In this document: piece by piece, positions 31,172 through 43,914 of the stretch | Layout: the number at the start of each line of letters is the position of its first letter | How positions within the stretch are numbered: position 1 is the first letter of the stretch | From: Oscarella lobularis | Taxonomy: Eukaryota > Porifera > Homoscleromorpha > Homosclerophorida > Oscarellidae | Assembly: GCF_947507565.1 (NCBI RefSeq) | Contig: NC_089193.1 | Location: forward strand, 868,001 to 932,000 | Length of the DNA stretch: 64,000 bases | Reading direction: 5' to 3' | Notes under the pieces: model-generated | Seen by the model: the letters and a program-made list of their open reading frames with translations, nothing else | The model's database searches: none | What the model was told of the DNA's origin: nothing | Position numbers and translations under genes: made by a program

Positions 31172-31898
31172 ATGGATGAGTGGACGAGAGTCGTTCAGCC
31201 TCGAACGACTTTCTTGTACGATCATCTTATCGTTACAGATCGTCTTCTTCACTTGCTGATTCAGAAAGGTCACCTGGGTCCTGACCAACTTGAAGAAATC
31301 AAACTGAAGAAAACGTGCAGAGAGAAAATCGACCTTCTCATTTGGAGCTATATGAGTCGCAGAGGCCCTGGTTCGTTGAAGGCGTTTTGTGATGCTCTAC
31401 GAGAGGACAATCCGCCTCAAGTCTACTTGGCTGAGGAGTTGACGTCAGGTCAGTATAAAATATATCCGCGCTGGTGACTAATGTGTGCACACTGACTCGC
31501 TGTCTTTATTCCAAGGTATGGGTGTCATTAGCGCAGTTCAAGTCAGAGACACAAAGGCCCCTAGTTCTAAGATGACTGGTGCACCTTTGTCACGGTGTCT
31601 TAGTCAGCAGCCGACTCCGCACCAGTTGCTGGACTTACGAGAAAAAATAGGGGGCGTTTGGGAGAGCGTTGCTCGATTTCTAGACTATTCTAGAGACGAC
31701 ATCAAACGCTTTCAGAAAAACGATCCTTACGATGTGGCGGATCAATGCAGTTCGATGTTAGACGAGTGGATTGAGAGAGAAGCTAGTAAGGCAACGGTGC
31801 ACAGATTAATTGAAGCTTTAGTGAAAGCAAAAAGAAGAGACACCGCCGAAAAAGTTTTTGGAGTAGAACTGGTTGCGGAGGTTATATCTGTCACGTGA
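31172..31898 (+). CDS. CARD-death-domain adaptor (RAIDD-like layout)
   Basis: Two exons, 31172-31448 and 31516-31898, join at a phase-1 intron to 219 residues. Exon 1 is a CARD: DRLLHLLIQKGHLGPDQLEEI, KIDLLIWSYMSRRG and SLKAFCDALREDN follow the six-helix pattern. Exon 2 has a short linker and a death domain (WESVARFL, MLDEWIER, AEKVFGVEL) clearly related to those of the TPR-death family at 1-16 kb. CARD plus death domain is the layout of vertebrate CRADD/RAIDD, which links caspase-2 to PIDD; orthology is not claimed. The protein is cytosolic, with no enzyme motif. A partial duplicate of exon 1 lies at 15820-16035. Confidence 0.85.
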
Positions 31899-32141
31899 TG
31901 CATCTATCTCTCAAAGCGTGCACTAACTTTAGATTCGATCCTGAGTAACTTAGTCCCTTCGACGAAAATGACGTCTAACTATTGTAAGTTTAATACGGCT
32001 CATGATATAAGAGAGCAGGTGAGGTCCATTATTAGCGCCCAATTTGCGCTCACGTGATCTAAGTGGCTGGATGGCGAGTGGCATGTTCGGAAGAAGCTCT
32101 CGCCTCTTTTCTACGGATCAGTGACGCCTTGGTGGTACGCG

Positions 32142-35100
32142 ATGGGAACCTGGACACAGACAGTCTACCTCCTGAAGCGGAACTACTGGATCAAGACGCG
32201 AAACAAGAGGCAGAGCGTCCAAGAGCTTCTCTACCCCGTCTATCTCGTCGCGATCCTTGCTCTCATACGAGCCTTCGTTGAAACGAGTCCCCTCAAACCT
32301 TTGCGAGACTTTCCGTGCCAAGGCGTCGCTCCCCCGTTGTCGCACAATTTCAGTAATGACGTCATTGGAGTATCCGGGTCGCTCGAGCTTGTCCGAAACG
32401 CCACCCGTCGCTTTCTACCGCCTCTTCCGCAAATTGTCGCCGCGGAAAACGGATCCGAATTGGAGTCATTTTATCGAAAAAGACAAATCACGATCGGGAT
32501 CGAATTCAACGCTTCTATGACGTCGTACGTGTTACGTTTTGCTGCTGACGTCATCGCCAATACGAACGACATGGAAACAAGCCTTTCGCAATGTCGCGAC
32601 CATGATCAATACATTGGAAATTATTCCGGTTCAAATGTGGCGACAGATTGCCCAGCCTTCTCTTACGTGACGTCAGGCTTTGCAGTCCTTCAATCAGCTC
32701 TCGATTCGGAAATAATTCGAAGAGCGACCGGAAATGAAGGGGAAACAGTTTTCCGGTCGCGGTCATGTCTGTTTCCGAAGCGGAAGTACTATCCATCTAT
32801 CGTAACACTTCAGATAATGATATCTCTTTACATGGTGGCGGCCTTCTCGCCGTTGGTCAATTTCCTTCTCATCAATCTCGTCACCGAAAAGGAGAAGAAA
32901 CTCAAAGTTGGCATGCAAATGATGGGCCTTTCAGATGCCGCCTTCTGGCTCTCGTGGTTCCTCACTTACGCAATCGTCACCGCCGTCACGATTCTCATTG
33001 TCGTCGTCATATCGACGTTTGCCCTGTTCCCCAATTCCAACTTCTTCCTTCTTCTTCTTCTCTTCCTCGCATACGGCCTTTCCATCATCTCCTTTTCTTT
33101 CATGCTGACGCCTTTTTTTGATAGAGCAATTGCAGCTGGAGGCCTCGGCTCTCTCATGACAATCGTCTTTGGAGTACTCGTCATTCCGGCTATATTTTCC
33201 GATCTGTCAGCTTCCCTTCGGTGGGCGCTCTCTCTCATATCGCCGGCCGCTTTTGCGTTAGGACTCAACGAGCTCATCATTCTCGACAATCGATTTGGGG
33301 GTCTCACGTTCGGCAATTTCGTCTCGACTTCCCTCGGTTCGTACTCCGTGGGGTCGTCCGTTCTCATGCTCTTTCTCGATGCAATTCTCTATTGGTTTCT
33401 CGCCTTTTATTTCGACAACATCGTTCCCACGAAGTACGGTCGAGCCAAATCGCCGCTCTTCTGTTTCGAGTCGGCCTTTTGGAAGACCCAGTCGAGCTTA
33501 CGATGGAGGGTTCCAAGTGATAGAGACATTTCGTTGGACGACGGTGACAATTTGCAAGACAATGTGGCCGTGGAGAATGTTTCCTCAGCGTTGAAGTCGA
33601 GTGTCGCTATCAGGTAGAGGAAAATAGTCCACGAAAGGAAATTTTTTTGAATTATTTTTCGCCGTAGAATTTCGTCTCTGCGAAAAGAATTCGTCGATAA
33701 GGAAAAGCAGAAAAATTGTTCAAAGCAATATGATGCTACAGTGACGGCACTCGCTGGACTTTCGCTGACCGTCTACGAGGGACAAATCACCGCTCTGCTC
33801 GGGCACAACGGAGCGGGAAAATCGACTCTTATAGCCTGTCTGACCGGTTTGACTAAATGCACGAGCGGAGGCGCAACTGTGTATAATTTGGATATCAATA
33901 ATCCAATCGAAATAGACGAGATTCGACAAAGGACAGGTTCGAATTTGACTTGGGGGGCTAATTTTCACCTTAATTAACTTTTCTCGTAGGCGTTTGCTTG
34001 CAGCATGATCTACTCTTTGAAAATCTGACTGTGAGAGAACACTTGATTGTATTCTCCGGAATCAAAGGGATCCCAAAGGAAGAGATAGGGGAAAAAGTGC
34101 GAATGGCTCTCGAAGAAGTCGGTCTCGAAAAGGAGAGGGATGCGTACGCAACGAAATTGAGCGGGGGACAGAAGAGAAAGTTGTCCGTTGCCATCGCTCT
34201 CATAGGAAATCCCAAAGTAGGGCTTGTTGACATTATATGCGGATTAACCCTCAATTAATTAATATTAGATTTTGTTTTTGGACGAACCGACGAGTGGGAT
34301 GGATCCGTATTCTCGTCGACAGCTCTGGTCTCTTCTCAAGAGCAAGAAAGAAGGACGGGTCATATTCCTGACGACTCAATTTATGGACGAGGCGGATATC
34401 CTAGCAGGTTCCGCGTTTGCATGATTGTAGATATAGGGAAGAATAGGAATTGAAGTGTCCACTTAGATCGGAAGGCTGTGCTGAGCAGAGGAAAATTGCA
34501 ATGCGTCGGATCGTCTCTCTTCCTCAAGTCGCGCTTTGGAATCGGCTATCATCTGGGGCAAGTGATCAGCTTTGACGTAGCAGTCTACTTATTATACCTA
34601 TATATATGTATATATAGTGTGGTATTGGAATCGAATGGAGATGTCGACGCAGTCACCGACGTGGTTAAACGAAACGTTCCCGATGCTCAAATGACTCGTT
34701 CTCGTGCCGGGGATTTATCCTATACGCTTCCTCTCAAAGACGTACCTCTCTTTCCGCGTATGAGATCGAATGCTAGAAGCAAAGATTTCAACAATACTTT
34801 TTAGAATTATTTGCTTCTCTCGAAGCGGCACCCCAATTGGGAATTCGAGATTTTGGCGTATCGATGACGTCGCTCGAGGAGGTATTTCTCCATTTGGAAG
34901 AGCTCGAAGCGGCGAAAGAAAACGAGAAAGAGGAAGAGGAGGAGGAGAAAGAGAAGGAAGATGCGATCCAAACCGAAGTCCGACCTGACGACTATCGATC
35001 CTCGATCCTAGGCTCCTCGCTCCTGTGGCAACAATTCAAAGCAATGCTATGGCTTCGACTTCTCGTCACTCTACGAAACGGAGGAGGCCTCTTCTTTCGC

Positions 35101-38067
35101 GGCTTCGTCGGTCCGATCATGGTCATAGTCGCCGTCGTCGTCGGACGACACATCGCTGTGAAGATCGGACAGCCTCAGAGTCTTCCACTCAACGCGTCCA
35201 TCTACTTGACGAATCAGAGTCGAGCACTAGGAGACGCTTGTCGTCTCCCCGGAGTCGACGTCAAGCCGGCTCTGATGTTAAATAACGCTTCGAATCGATA
35301 TCCTCGCTTGATCGAAGAACTCCGACGTCAGTCGACTGGCTTTTGTTTTCCCGGCGTCGACTTCAGTCGCGATGGGCTCGATCGCTATCTATTGAATTCG
35401 TCGTATGAGGCGCTCGCCGTGGACGTGTCCGCTGTCGCGCCCTTCGATTTCTCGCTCTTCTACAACGATACTCTCGTTCATTCGCTTCCTATTGGCATAA
35501 ACGTGATGAGCAATGTGTACTATCGGAATTTGACGCAGTCGTCGGAAGGAATTGCCGTTACGAATTATCCTTTTCCGTACGAAAATCCGCCCATCCCGTT
35601 CGACGGGGATTCGTACGTGTTCGTGCTCATAGTGGGCATTGCTTTTCTCCTCACTCCGTCCAGCTTCGGACTTGAAATTGTGCAAGACAGAGAGGTGAGA
35701 TGAAATAACATCATCATGTGTAACTAAATTAATTAATTGCGAATAATTTAGGTTCGGGCGCGTCATCAGCTGCACGTTTCCGGTTTACGTCGCATCATTT
35801 ATTGGCTCTCCACGTTATCGATTCACTTGATCGCCTACGTCGTCCCCGTTCTAATTTTGCTCATTCTCATTCCGGCGATGAATATTGTTGTTTTTTGTCC
35901 TCCGCCGTCTCTTGGCCTCCTTGCCCTCGTCTTTCTCCTCTCGCTTCCCGTTCAGGCTCTCTTCGTCTACGCGGTGTCGTATTTGTTTAACAAGGCGGAG
36001 ACGGTTCTGGGCATAATGCCAAGCGTCGTGCCCGCGCTGGGAATCTTACCCTATATCGTCGTCGCACTTTTGTATCATAAATTTCCCACATTGATGATTG
36101 CTCTTCATTACGTTTTCATGTTTCTTTTACCGCCGTATCTCCCACTAGGTTGTATGTGGTTTTTGACAGTTGTAAGTACGCAGAGGACGATAGTGCACTA
36201 GCGATTTATTTCTCTGTTTAGGTTTATCAGAAGCATAAGCTGGATCCGTCCGTCAATGACCTGTCCGCAGCTACCTACTTTTCCTTCTCATCCAACATAT
36301 CTCCGGGCATTCTTATAGTATGAGATACGTCCCTTTTTGTATAGATCTTGTGAGAGTTTTTTAGATTCTGTTTCACGCGGCTCTGTTCTCCTTTCTCGTC
36401 GCCTGGCTGGATAAGCGAAGCATAGATGACAAGAGCTTTTGCTCCTGGTAAACAGAGATTGTGGATAATTAATTAAATAATTAATTTATTAATTTTCTGG
36501 AGTTTCAGCATTTTGGAAGAGGCCGTGAAAGAGTCGTCTCCTCTTCTAGCCGCACCAGAAAACGTACGTTCCGACGGCGACGATGACGTCGAAAGAGAAG
36601 AGGGGCGCGCAAGAGAAAATACTGGATCGAAAGGAGTGCCGATCCTGGTGAACGGACTCGGAAAAGATTTCGCAAAGAATTCCTCGTGTCGTTCACCGTG
36701 GCAACGGCGACAAGCGAACGTCAAAGTGGCTGTGAAAAGTCTTTCGGTGAAGGTGGAGAAGGGCGAGATATTGGGATTATTGGGTCCGAACGGCGCTGGA
36801 AAGACGACGACGTTGAGCGTGTTCACGGGACGTTTGATTCCGACTCGAGGAAAGGCAAGGAGCTTAGTTCACGCATTCAAATACTTTGTACGATCGACTT
36901 AGGTTTATTTGGACGGGGAGGAATTGGGAGACGGTCTGGACGCGGGGAGAGCAGCGTTCTCGCTTGGCTATTGCCCTCAGATTGACGCTCTTTGGCCGAC
37001 AATTACTTTCGAAGAGCATCTGAAAATTTATTCGCTAATTAAAGGAGTCGATCCTCGATCTGTTAGTATGACGATTAAAGAGTACGTTTCGTTTCAATTT
37101 GTGTTATAAATTTGACTTTGACGTTTTAAATTCCATATAGGCTGTGTGGAATGATGAGAGTTGTTGAGCATTCACAAAAGAAAGCAAAGATACTCTCAGG
37201 AGGAACACGGCGAAAGGCCAGTGAAGTGTCTCCTGTTCATTTCTCTGCGTAACGATCGTTTTCATTAGCTGAGTTTTCTCATGAGTCTTGTTGGCGATCC
37301 GAGTTCCCTTCTCATGGACGAACCGTCGACCGGAATGGATCCTTCATCAAAGCGTTTTTTCTGGTAAGATCACATGGTAGTCATTGAGAAGCCAACGAAA
37401 TAGCTAGTTATCTTAGGAAAATTATCAAAGAAGTCGTCGTCGACCGTAAGGCGACGATTTTAACAACTCACTCGATGGAAGAAGCAGACGCGCTTTGCTC
37501 GCGCGTCGGAATAATGGTCGCCGGATCCCTTCGGTGAGAGATTCTCTATCTTAAAGTTGTACGCTCCCAAGTTCCTTCCTCTCCCATCTGTCGATAGATG
37601 TCTTGGATCAACTCAGCACCTCAAGAATAAATACGGAATGGGCTATCAGTTGGAAGTGAAGGTGCGGCCCTCTCTGCAAGACGACGATCGATTGCGACAG
37701 GAAGCTGGGGCGGAGGCTCTCGCTGTCGTGACGGATCGCGTGAAGCGGCTCTTTCCGGGTGCTTGGCAGATCGAGTCTTTTGGGGATCGAGGAACGTACA
37801 GCGTACCGCGCGACTCGGTGCCGTCTCTCGCGCGAGCGTTTGGCGAATTGGAGAAGAGTAAGCGAAGCGATTTCGACTCGCTTTGGCGTAATTTCTTTGT
37901 AGTTAAGAGTGAGTTAAGCGTGGAGGAGTACAGTTTGAGTCAGAGCACGCTCGAGCAGGTATGTTATGGCACTGCATGCTTTACAGCGTGGCTTATGTAT
38001 ACGTGTATGGATGCCTATATAGGTCTTCCTCAGTTTTGCCAAGCAGCAGCTCGAAGACAATGACTGA
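32142..38067 (+). CDS. ABCA5-like full ABC transporter
   Basis: About 17 exons encode two membrane-ATPase halves. The ATG at 32142 ([18 protein letters not shown]) is preferred over an upstream GTG. Exon 1 (to 33613) carries the first transmembrane helix, a glycosylated extracellular loop and the helices around 32800-33420. ATPase 1 has Walker [10 protein letters not shown], signature LSGGQKRK and Walker [12 protein letters not shown], and then TTQFMDEAD with Gln replacing the H-loop His. The phrase after it ([17 protein letters not shown]) is typical of the ABCA5/6/8-10 group. Membrane half 2 runs 34990-36420. ATPase 2 has [28 protein letters not shown] and [10 protein letters not shown] lysine/glutamate-rich spacer follows ATPase 1. 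Lipid export is the family role. The gene looks intact. Confidence 0.88.
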
Positions 38068-39667
38068 TGAGACGAAATTAGCAGGCATGAATGAAGGTTT
38101 TCGCGGGACATTTAGTTAATATTGAGATTCTTGTCTTTTTGTCGTTTGGAGGCCATGCTGTGATTTGCCACGCAAAGATCATTGTCTTGTATGGTAAGCC
38201 ATGACAACTGATATCCAATGAGCAGAGCTTTAGCAGATCATGTACTGCGAGGATGGGCTGTTATACAGGGAAAAATAACTAAACTAAAGATTTAGTTCTG
38301 TTTCTTTCTAGATCGAATGTCGGATGATAAAACAAGCCTTTCCTAGCTAGCACGGACTCGCGTCGTCGCGTGATTTCCGGGACAGGAAGCTATGACGCGA
38401 AGCGTCAATCTTGTAAATAGCACTTTGGCGAGCATTCCAATAAGCTAATTCTTTTCGACTTTGTACTTCGTCTGTTCTTAATTTTTTCTTCGCGACGTAC
38501 GTGTATACAAAGCTACTCTAACTAATTGGGTCGGTGAAACTTCGACAAGGAAGGAAAGAAGCGGAGAAACAGACATCATCAGAATGTTCCGAAAAGCCGC
38601 CTTTTCTTGTGTGATAACACGCGTGTTAATCTAGTCTGCATCAAGGACGATCGACTGAAGTGCTTGATGCAAGATGCTCTCCTGAATGGAGAGACTTTCA
38701 GAAAGGCAGAAGTGCTCTCTTTAGCTAAATTTAGCTCACAGATACATACCTTAGCGCATCAACGCGTCTTCTTTCTAAAGGTTTTCTTTCACGAAAACTT
38801 GACTACGTAAAATCATTTCAGAACGCCTATAGCGATCTTCAGTCAAAATGTCCTGGAAGGCTTTAACACTTTGCCGCTCAATCAGAACACGGTATTATAT
38901 ACGTTGTCATGCTATAGGTCTTTTAAATGCTAGTTTGCAGAAAGGGCTTATTGAGCAATGGACCACTGCAATGGACAAGGACAAGCGCCAGGGGCAAGCG
39001 CGCGAGACCAGCTAACGCACGCTGCTAGGTTCTTGTTCGTTCCTGCATAGGCTCGCTGGGTTCTACGTTCTACAATCGATCTCGGCGAACAGCGGCAAAA
39101 AAGTTAATTTCAAGTCAGCGTCTTGACAAAGATCAGCGAACGACAAAAGGTATGAACGTCACGAAAGAGGGTTATGCGTGCACACGCTGCCGAGCACATG
39201 GGTGCACACGTGGTAGACCAAATCGAAAACGCCGATGTTTCTTGCGCGTTTTTACGCCGAAAACCACCCTGTTTCTTTGCGGTCGATGTGGGGAAGTAAA
39301 ATCCGCAGTACCACACGTATAGGCCGTTAATTCTTTAACTAAAAAATATTAGAGCGTTTTTTTCACAGTGGCACGGACGCGCTATACGTCGGTTTTAGCA
39401 TTTGAGTTAGCCAGTCGGCAGTTTGGAGAATTAGAAGTGATACCTGCCGATAGGGGTTACGCGATAAGCTCAACGGGCGTGTGGGCGTGGGTGTACCTAC
39501 TGTAGCAGCTAGGTTTCGCAAACTACACCGGCTGAATTGCAAGCAATTCAAGGTCTTTATTGCTTTTCTCTCAGACTCTCTCTGGCAGTGATAGGAAACT
39601 TCAAAATCTTCAGCAAATGAATCTTCTTTTCCTGTTAGCTTTATGTTTGCATTCTCTGGTATAATTA
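38068..39667. other. Intergenic stretch with dispersed repeat pieces
   Basis: No convincing gene is seen. Pieces near 38310-38420 (ATGATAAAACAAGCCTTTC, GACGCGAAGCGTC) and 38560-38600 (GAGAAACAGACATCATC) recur in related form near 41315-41650 and 44380-44660, so a degenerate dispersed repeat family occupies part of this gap. Confidence 0.45.
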
Positions 39668-40995
39668 ATGTCAACGCAATTTTTGAATAGTGCCCTGATT
39701 TGTTCATCGTCACCTCAGAATGACGGCGCTGATTCAAGCGTAGAATTGTTGTCGATTATCCGGATTCTGGCGGTAGCGGCGTTTTTCGTCATTTTTCTGC
39801 TTGCCTACGTCAAAGCTTGCTCCTGGTGGGCGTACAGGGCAATGAGAAGAAAGCTTAGCATGAGCTTTTCGCTTGTGCACCCGGCCCATCTTCCTCACGT
39901 GAACGTTGACCGAGAGGGGGAAAGAAAGATGCTAAAAGAAAAGCTTCTGACAATATCAATGTTTGGAAAGTACATTATCTACACTGGTCCCAAAGCCGCT
40001 GGTAAAACGCAACTGATGCACGAAGCCGTAGAGGAAATCGCCGCAGAAGGACTTCCGGGCGTCGTATTTCTGGAAGCTGATCCCGGGGAACCTGTTGCAA
40101 AGACGATAGCTGATGCCCTGGGAATGAACAGTGATTTCATTCTCTGTCCAGACGTATCTACGCTGCAGAGAATTTTGGAGGGAACCTTAGCGGTATCTTT
40201 CAGTGGCCGAAGAGTCGTTCTGAAGCATTGAGCTATCTTGAAAAAGCGCTTCGCAGAAACGTGTCATTATACGGAATGGAACGAAGACTGCTGACGATCG
40301 TAATTGATGAAGTTAGCATGCTACTTCCGGTGGGAAAGAAGCCGTCATATTCTGATGCAGAAGAGCTTTTTCAACTGCAGCTAATGGCAAAAAGTTTGGC
40401 TGACAACCGAGCAGTTAAGATGGTCTTCGTTGACTCGAGTGGGCCTGCGCTTGAGTTGATGCTAAGCGAGAGAGATGAATCCAGAATGGAATTGGTTATT
40501 GTTGAAGATGTATGGAATGCGCAAAATTTCCTAATAAAATGCCTCAAAGGAACAATGATAAATCCCGAATATGCGTTCCGCCACCTGACCGGATCTCGTC
40601 TCGAACTAATATTACATCTTACCAAACTTGCGCTGAATCAGAATTTACAGGGTCACTATTGGTCTCAGGAGGAGGTCATCGAAGCATTTCTTTGCGAGAA
40701 AGGTTTTGCGCCACTGCATGCCGCTGGTTTGAATCGACCACCTTCTCCCCACGATGAAAAGAAGGTGGCATTCATGTGGTATATCCTTCGAAAGCTTGTC
40801 AAAGTTTCGGAAAGCCAGTGTCTCTGGGAGCTACTAGAAGAATATTTCCTGCCATCCGATGACGTGCAAGCAATTTTCTCGCAATTATTGAAAGCTGACG
40901 TAATTTGCCTTGTTAGTGCCTATACGTACTGTCTTCACAGCCAAGCTGTGAAAACAGCAATCACATTGCGATGCAGATTACCGTTAGAGATCTGA
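39668..40995 (+). CDS. Membrane-anchored P-loop NTPase, one short intron
   Basis: Two exons join in frame if a 50-base intron at 40154-40203 (GTATCT...TTTCAG) is removed, giving about 425 residues. Without it a stop follows shortly after. Residues about 27-50 form a transmembrane helix (IIRILAVAAFFVIFLLAYV). The cytosolic part has Walker A GPKAAGKTQ and Walker B LTIVIDEVSML, with later helical segments (LELILHLTKLALN) as in AAA/STAND-like ATPases. I do not recognise the family; similar layouts occur in expanded ATPase families of marine invertebrates, fungi and archaea. No partner domain (TPR, ankyrin, death) is fused to it. The ATG at 39668 is the first in frame. Confidence 0.65.
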
Positions 40996-42224
40996 TTGCA
41001 GAGAAAAACCGGAATTCTAATTTTGTGTTATGTATGTGTACTTCTTGTGCCCCCACCTTGTTGCGTTTTGATCAGAGCGATGTGACAGAAACTTCAAGTG
41101 AAAAAAATCCTCTTAGACAGCAGCTCAAAGATCATGAATAATGAGCTAAAATATCAGAAACAAAAGGTTTTCGTAGAAAATTCAGTTTTGAGATGTTCAT
41201 TTGTCTTTCTAGCAGATCCTATAACCTCTACCAGTGCAATACAGGAAGGATGAGCTCGGGAATTGATTTATTAGTCATTTCAGTTTTTCCTTAGACTGAG
41301 AAATCTCTTTTAACGCTTCTGAAGATGATACAAGCCTTTCGAAGTGTAACGCATAAAATGGACGGTGTCTTCGTGTCGTTGCGCGCCAAATTAGCGTCCT
41401 TTCTAATCCGGGTGATTATCCGGAACCGATCGAAGATAGCCAGCCTCTTCAGAAATTCTGAGATTGGAAGACTGCATAACAATCTTGCGCAACAGCTAGA
41501 GCAGGTGAAGAGCCGTTTGAGCGGTTTGCTTGGGGGTTGAGGCCTTTTTCGAGGATAAAGGAGTACGAAAGTCTGAACTAGGCCTAGTTCTTTGGCGTGA
41601 CGCGGAACAAAGCTGAGAAAGAGACATCATGCAAGAAGCAATAGTCGAAAAGGCCGGTAATGCGGATCGCTTCAAAGACGTTTGCTTTGGTCCGATACTC
41701 TTTTTTTTCCAGACTTAATTAATTAATTGATTATGTAAAAAAGGTTAGGAATCCGGATGGGATAAGGAAACGCTGCGGTTTTTAGACTCAAAGAGTCTGG
41801 GGACTCAGGCGCTTTCATCTCAAAACGCAGGTGCGACCGAGACGAATTTTTCTGCATCTGCAGATTCAGCTGAGTTCATTTGTCAGAGAGGTACTGTACG
41901 GTATCCGTTGCCGACTTGGCTGAGCCAAATAACAGCTTGATTGAGCTTGTGAGCTTCAACCAAGCTGTTTCAAAGAGTACAAGTAAGGGGAATGGAGATT
42001 ACCCTCTGTTCTTCGAACTTGGACAATGGAAGCCAACTTTAGCCCCAGGTCCTGTTAGATGCTTAGGCAACAGTGGCAACTTGGAAAATGGAAGCCAACC
42101 TTAGCCCAGGTCCTGTTATTTTACTGCATATCTATGTTTAGGCAAAAGTGGCGCAGTCGATGAAGGGTGATCGACTCATTCTTTTTGGCATTATTGAAGG
42201 GTTCAATTTCCAACATCCCCCTCC
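40996..42224. repeat. Intergenic stretch with dispersed and tandem repeats
   Basis: About 41290-41650 shares ordered pieces with 44380-44720 (CTTCTGAAGATGATACAAGC/CTTCTGATGATAAATCAAGC; GAGCCGTTTGAGCG; GAGGCC...CCGAGGAT). A local tandem duplication covers about 42018-42150: CTTGGAAAATGGAAGCCAAC and AGCCC(C)AGGTCCTGTTA occur twice, about 65 bases apart. No gene is recognised. Confidence 0.5.
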
Positions 42225-43791
42225 ATGGTGTCGTCTTGGTTTTTTGTCGCTTGCCTTGCCTTCATCGCGTTTTCCGCGCACGGCTTTACAGCTCCTCCAA
42301 CTCGGACCCGCGTCTTCACGGATCCCCCAACTACAGCCGCCGAAGTTGGCGAGAAACGCAAAGTCGTGCTCATCTTCGTCACCGAAAAGGGCGACGACCT
42401 CGAGTCGAATTACGCTGGCGGTGCGGCACTGTCGGCGAAGGCGACGTTCGACGGCGAGAACGACGGCGCCTTCGCTTTCGACGATTTCAATCTTCACTTT
42501 TCGTCCGTTCCCACGGATCTGCTAACGAACGATGACGGCTTTTCCTCGAGCCGGTCGTTGGGATTTGCCGCTGCTCGACTCGGTTCCGTCAACGCGACGA
42601 GCGACTGCCGTGGTCTCAAGGCCCGAATCGAGGGATCGGCTCATTCGAGCGTCTACGAAGCGCTCGACTTATACCGATTCTTTATCAATTCTCCCAATAA
42701 CGAAAGCTATTACGCTCCCTATCAGCTTGTCGATGCGACGGCGTTGGTGAGCGTGGATAGCGAAGAGGGCGACGGAAACGTACTTCTCGATCAGCTCTAT
42801 AACTTAAGCATGACGGAACCGACAAACGAAACATTTCGCATAAAATTTCACATTAAAATTGTTCTCTCAATCAGCCCGTCGTCGGCGCAACGAAACTTCG
42901 GAATTCTACCTTTGAAAATCGTCGTCTGGAAAATGATATGGGTCAAGGTTCGCATTATCTCGCTTTGTCTGTTTGCGAAAAAATTGAATATTATTTAGAT
43001 TCTCGTCGTGCCCACTCCAAATGATCTTTTTGCTTTTCCGTTCGTTTTAAGACGCCGTCTTTGCATCCAACCTGTTCGAATTGATTACAGCACACGCAAA
43101 TGTTTCAAGTCGCCCAGACGGGGATGGTGGTGGAACGGGAAGAGGCGATGCACGCTGTGCGAGAAGAAGCAAAGCGGCGCTGGCTTGCCATTCGGTCAAC
43201 CGGGCGCAATTGCCCAGTGGGACAAAGTCAATATCGAATTCGAATTTCGAGAGTGGAAAACGGTGACAGATGAAGCGTTCGCTGTCGTCAGCGCGAGGGA
43301 GGAGTTTATACTGCGGAAAAAAGTCGACGACGCCGATTGCGTTGAAGTTTTTTTCGTTCCGGAATTTTCTCCGTCGAATTTGCACGGCGGAGGCGCGACG
43401 TGGCTTGTCGGCGTCGAAGGGGCAAAGGTTATAATTTCCGATGAGCAGGTCAATTGTAGTCCGGATGAAGATGGTGTCGATTTGACTCATTTGGCTCACC
43501 AGGTTCTGCCTTTTCTTCTTGCGATTTTTTATTTATTAGGTTTAAATTTATTTTCTAGTTGGGTCTCGTCATGGGATTGCGGCATCCTGGCGACGTGAAT
43601 GGCGGAAGCACGGGCACTCTGATGTGCCCGTCCGGATGGAAGAACGACAATCCGAAGAGAAATAGTGAGGAGAATGGGATGAATGTCGTCCAGCCGCTGC
43701 TCAAGTGGGCAATCGTTCCGGGCGAAGGCGGGACGCCTGATTGCAAGAACAGTGGAGATTGTGGTCCTTGCGTTACGGGTCCAGCGTGCTA
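42225..43791 (+). CDS. Secreted protein with degenerate metzincin-like zinc site
   Basis: ATG 42225 starts a signal peptide (MVSSWFFVACLAFIAFSAHG). Exon 1 runs to about 42948, a middle exon from about 43000 to 43500, and a last exon from 43560 to 43791. The 43000-43200 part is uncertain because more than one frame is open. Across the last splice the protein reads LTHLAHQLGLVMGLRHPG, the spacing of the metzincin HExxHxxGxxH helix with the catalytic Glu changed to Gln and the second zinc His to Leu. TLMCPSG follows where the Met-turn of that clan would be. The end is cysteine-rich. It is probably an inactive, secreted metalloprotease relative; a binding or inhibitory role is possible. The family within the clan is not identified. 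Confidence 0.6.
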
Positions 43792-43914
43792 GTCGAAATA
43801 GCCATTTATCTCATTATCATCTCGTTGTTGTTCATTCACCAGTCTTTTCCCTTGAAAAATTCGCCAATTCTCAATCAATGAATCAATACTTTAATATACA
43901 TGCACGAATCAGAG

